Source of the DNA: Branchiostoma belcheri
Taxonomy: Eukaryota > Chordata > Leptocardii > Amphioxiformes > Branchiostomatidae
DNA: 64,000 nucleotides
Assembly: GCF_001625305.1 (NCBI RefSeq)
Contig: NW_017804353.1
Location: forward strand, 5,094,999 to 5,158,998
Reading direction: 5' to 3'
The position numbers and the translations under genes are program-made. Positions 61,542 to 64,000 of this stretch are shown here, piece by piece. Within the stretch, counting starts at the first letter, position 1; each line of letters opens with the position of its first letter. The notes under the pieces are model-generated. The model saw only the letters and a program-made list of their open reading frames with translations. It had not been told where the DNA came from and searched no databases.

Positions 61542-61696
61542 CCATAGGATATATAGACTCTGCACCAAGCACAGCTGTCTCCTGGTAGGAAGAGTATTGC
61601 ACTTTGTACCCATCCTCCTGAAAACCCTGGACAGTCGCTGGGTACCACAGACCATTCCTGTACTTGGCAAGGCACTGGGATCCTTCTTCTAAGACA
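61542..61696 (-). CDS. ZGPAT: ZGPAT-like gene, Tudor-like exon
   Basis: 155 nt on the minus strand, acceptor actgtacag, donor GTGAGT, ending phase 1 and joining in frame to 60899-61071. Encodes VLEEGSQCLAKYRNGLWYPA, then TVQGFQEDGYKVQYSSYQE, matching the Tudor-like part of ZGPAT (GSACLAKHQDGLWHAA in human). The upstream exon with the CCCH zinc finger is not seen in the remaining 2.3 kb and may lie beyond the window. Confidence 0.82.
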
Positions 61697-62553
61697 CTGT
61701 ACAGTATGGAAAACAGAGAATACTCACTGAATACACATAGTTACAGAGAATAAAGACTACATAGTTTATACTACACATAGTTACAGAGAAAACAGACTGG
61801 ATAATATAATATACATAGTTCCAGAGAATAAAGACTGAATACACATAGCTGTAATGTTATCTCCACCAAGGTCCATGGCTCCATTTGTAATTTTTATTCA
61901 GCCTGCCCAAGTAGGTTAGTTTTTCAGTCGATAGATTATTTCTTTTGATAGATTATAAGCAATTTGATGCATTCTTATGACAGACTTGAATGCACTGGAA
62001 CAATATGTTGTAAACACCAATAGAAAGCATTGGTTTCCATTTCAACATTATAGATACTGAGGAACTAAGTCCAAGTCAAGGTTCATCAAAGACTATACAG
62101 TGTAGACTGGTGAATGAAGGTATAAGATAATCAACTATCCAGCAAGGTAGCAGCTTTCCTTTGATCCTTTGTTTTTGTAAGGATCATGCAGGACAGGAAA
62201 CCTGTTTGTTCGTAAGGAAAGAAGTTATCAGTGAAAGCACCTGTTAACTGTTGTCATCACCTGTATAAAACACTAATTACAGACAGATCTTTCAAATACT
62301 GTTCCAGCTGGTGGAAACAGTCTGTTTCTTCCTTCCCTCAAGCAACAATCTGGTTCATTTGTTTTCCTTTGATCTGTCACAAAAATAGTTCACACTTTCA
62401 GGTGTTGAAGTAATTTTATCATAATTATAACATTTCACATTGGACACTTTGCTTGTTCTCTATGGGGGAAGTGTGTTTCTGGTTTATTTCTTGTACTGTT
62501 TTGACTTAATTACAGTAACTTCAGAGTGTAAATGTAGAAAATCGTGCCATGTT

Positions 62554-62607
<54 letters not shown>

Positions 62608-64000
62608 CCACATCACACCACACAAACACAACTTTTTGTGACAGAATTCAAAGGCTTAGCTAAGATACACGTAGTTCCAGACAATTAACTCTTGGAACAA
62701 TCTTGACCTGATAATTCAAGTCTGATCATATGGAATCCAACAAGATCTTTCCCATGACCAGTATCTCCCTCCCCTGACAGCAGGCTTTATAGGTGTGGAT
62801 GGATCAGAAAATGAGTCTCAGCTCCGTGACATTAGATTTCACCACACCTGTGGACATCCCATCACTCTGTCTGCCAGGATGTGCCGAGATCTGAGACGTA
62901 AGCAGCAGGGATTTCTGCCACCTGCCGTCTGATCCTGACTCCTCCCCACTGTGCGAACGCCCACATGCACTTGGCCACATTGCACAAGTAACAAGGTTGG
63001 CAGCCTGTCATGTTTCAGGATTCTCTTCAAGGACATCCTTTTCACCTGGGGTGTTTTGAGGTTTGATGGAGGAAGCAGACTAGTAGTAGGAGTCCGAAAA
63101 TCATTTATTACAGTGATTTGCAGAAATAAGAGACTGCAGACAAAAAAGCACCAAAGGGTTATGCTGTGAACATAGATCTGAAAATCTAATGTCTTTCAAA
63201 ACCTGGAGATGTTCAAGTGCAGTCAGCAAGGAGAACTTAGTTGTCAGAAAAAAATTATGGTATTGCTCTCTCCCTTTCTTTGAACTGTTAACATTTTCTA
63301 CAAGTAGATTTTCATCAAAGTGAGACAGAGTTGTACCATTATCATCTAAGTCGTAAACATTATCACCAAATGGCACAATTTTTTCCAATATTTAACCCTC
63401 TCTGATGTCATTTACCTATAAGCACAGCAGAAGATGTAGATGAGTTTCCAGAAGAATCCTCCTACCTTAGATAACATCCTTCTCTAACCTGGCAATCTGC
63501 CACTGACCATGGCAAGGTCTGATCAGTTCCATATCTGAGAATCACTCCCATGGCCACGGTCCCATATCTATCCTGCCATCTTGTAGTCTGACACTCCGAC
63601 AGATTGGTTCTCTTTGCTCTTGATTTAGTATTTGGGGCATGAAGCAGTGACAGATGTGCAGAGGTGTTTCTAAGCTGATAAGCTTTGAAGTAACCGAGGT
63701 GGGATGGTGCAAGACTGTTGCTAAGAAGGTTATGACTTTGCGGTTTCACAAGTGGGATTGCTAACCACTAAACAGGAACACTCAACACAGCCTCACCCCT
63801 TAGTTCTAATTGACTTTTCCTTATTATTCTTAGTAATTACAGTCTCAATTCATTGCTATTGTGCAATTGAGTTACAGTTAACTTTTGATTTCGAGCTGTG
63901 CACCCAATATTTTTCTGCGCACCTGAGTGCACCCAAATATTTTTGTAGGTTTACATGTGTGAAGATGTTAAATATATACTACTATACAGCAAATTCTTGA
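61697..64000. other. probable ZGPAT-like intron or intergenic sequence
   Basis: Minus-strand frames at 62839-63045 and 63462-63749 are open but have no domain I recognise. Contains the AC microsatellite at 62557-62602. Confidence 0.5.
62557..62602. repeat. (AC)23 microsatellite
   Basis: Uninterrupted 46-nt AC dinucleotide run followed by an A/C-rich decayed tail to about 62630. Likely length-polymorphic. Confidence 0.95.

Noticed and set aside
62440-62688. + strand frame across the AC repeat
   Set aside because: Much of it is a His-Thr run from the dinucleotide repeat; not a credible protein.
62839-63749. Minus-strand frames at 62839-63045 and 63462-63749 as further ZGPAT exons
   Set aside because: Neither contains the CCCH finger or the sequence expected before the Tudor-like exon, and no good in-frame splice join was seen.

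Overview
The window is eukaryotic genomic DNA dominated by one very large multi-exon gene on the + strand, a tenascin (extracellular-matrix glycoprotein). The N-terminal exon (10426-11383) carries a signal peptide, the tenascin assembly region with the FNHVYNI motif, a heptad-repeat coiled coil and five tenascin-type EGF repeats. It is followed by 51 fibronectin type III (FN3) units counted by position, one mostly lost in an assembly gap and two with reading-frame breaks, then an 11-codon linker exon and a four-exon C-terminal fibrinogen-related domain ending at 58397. Tenascins are known only from chordates; a single huge tenascin whose FN3 exons are still being duplicated fits a cephalochordate (amphioxus, Branchiostoma) best. 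The species cannot be fixed from sequence alone.

Layout. 1-10197: no supported host gene; a 5'-truncated non-LTR retrotransposon (3511-5530) with 15-bp target-site duplications, plus small foldback sequences. 10198-11383: 5' leader and N-terminal tenascin exon. 13077-15593: FN3-1 and FN3-2. 16237-29416: FN3-3 to FN3-17, a young tandem block in which almost every complete FN3 has an RGD tripeptide in the FG loop. 30225-39748: FN3-18 to FN3-31, older and diverged, including disrupted FN3-27 and FN3-28. 40077-47907: FN3-32 to FN3-42, a second young family with the GGESERS-type FG loop. 48140-54628: FN3-43 to FN3-51, the last split by an intron. 55501-58397: linker exon and fibrinogen-related domain; 3' UTR to about 59.99 kb with AATAAA at 59969. 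60899-61696: two exons of a minus-strand ZGPAT-like gene (Tudor-like and acidic regions), tail-to-tail with tenascin. A 23-unit AC microsatellite lies at 62557-62602.

Architecture. Every FN3 exon except the two halves of the last begins and ends in phase 1 and most are exactly 288 nt, so units can be duplicated, lost or skipped without changing frame. Joined, the exons would encode about 5,700 residues. The RGD-bearing FN3 array, together with the assembly gap at the junction of a four-exon duplication, is the most noteworthy content: it predicts a tenascin presenting more than a dozen integrin-type ligand loops in series. All splice sites were read by eye; none is backed by transcript data.
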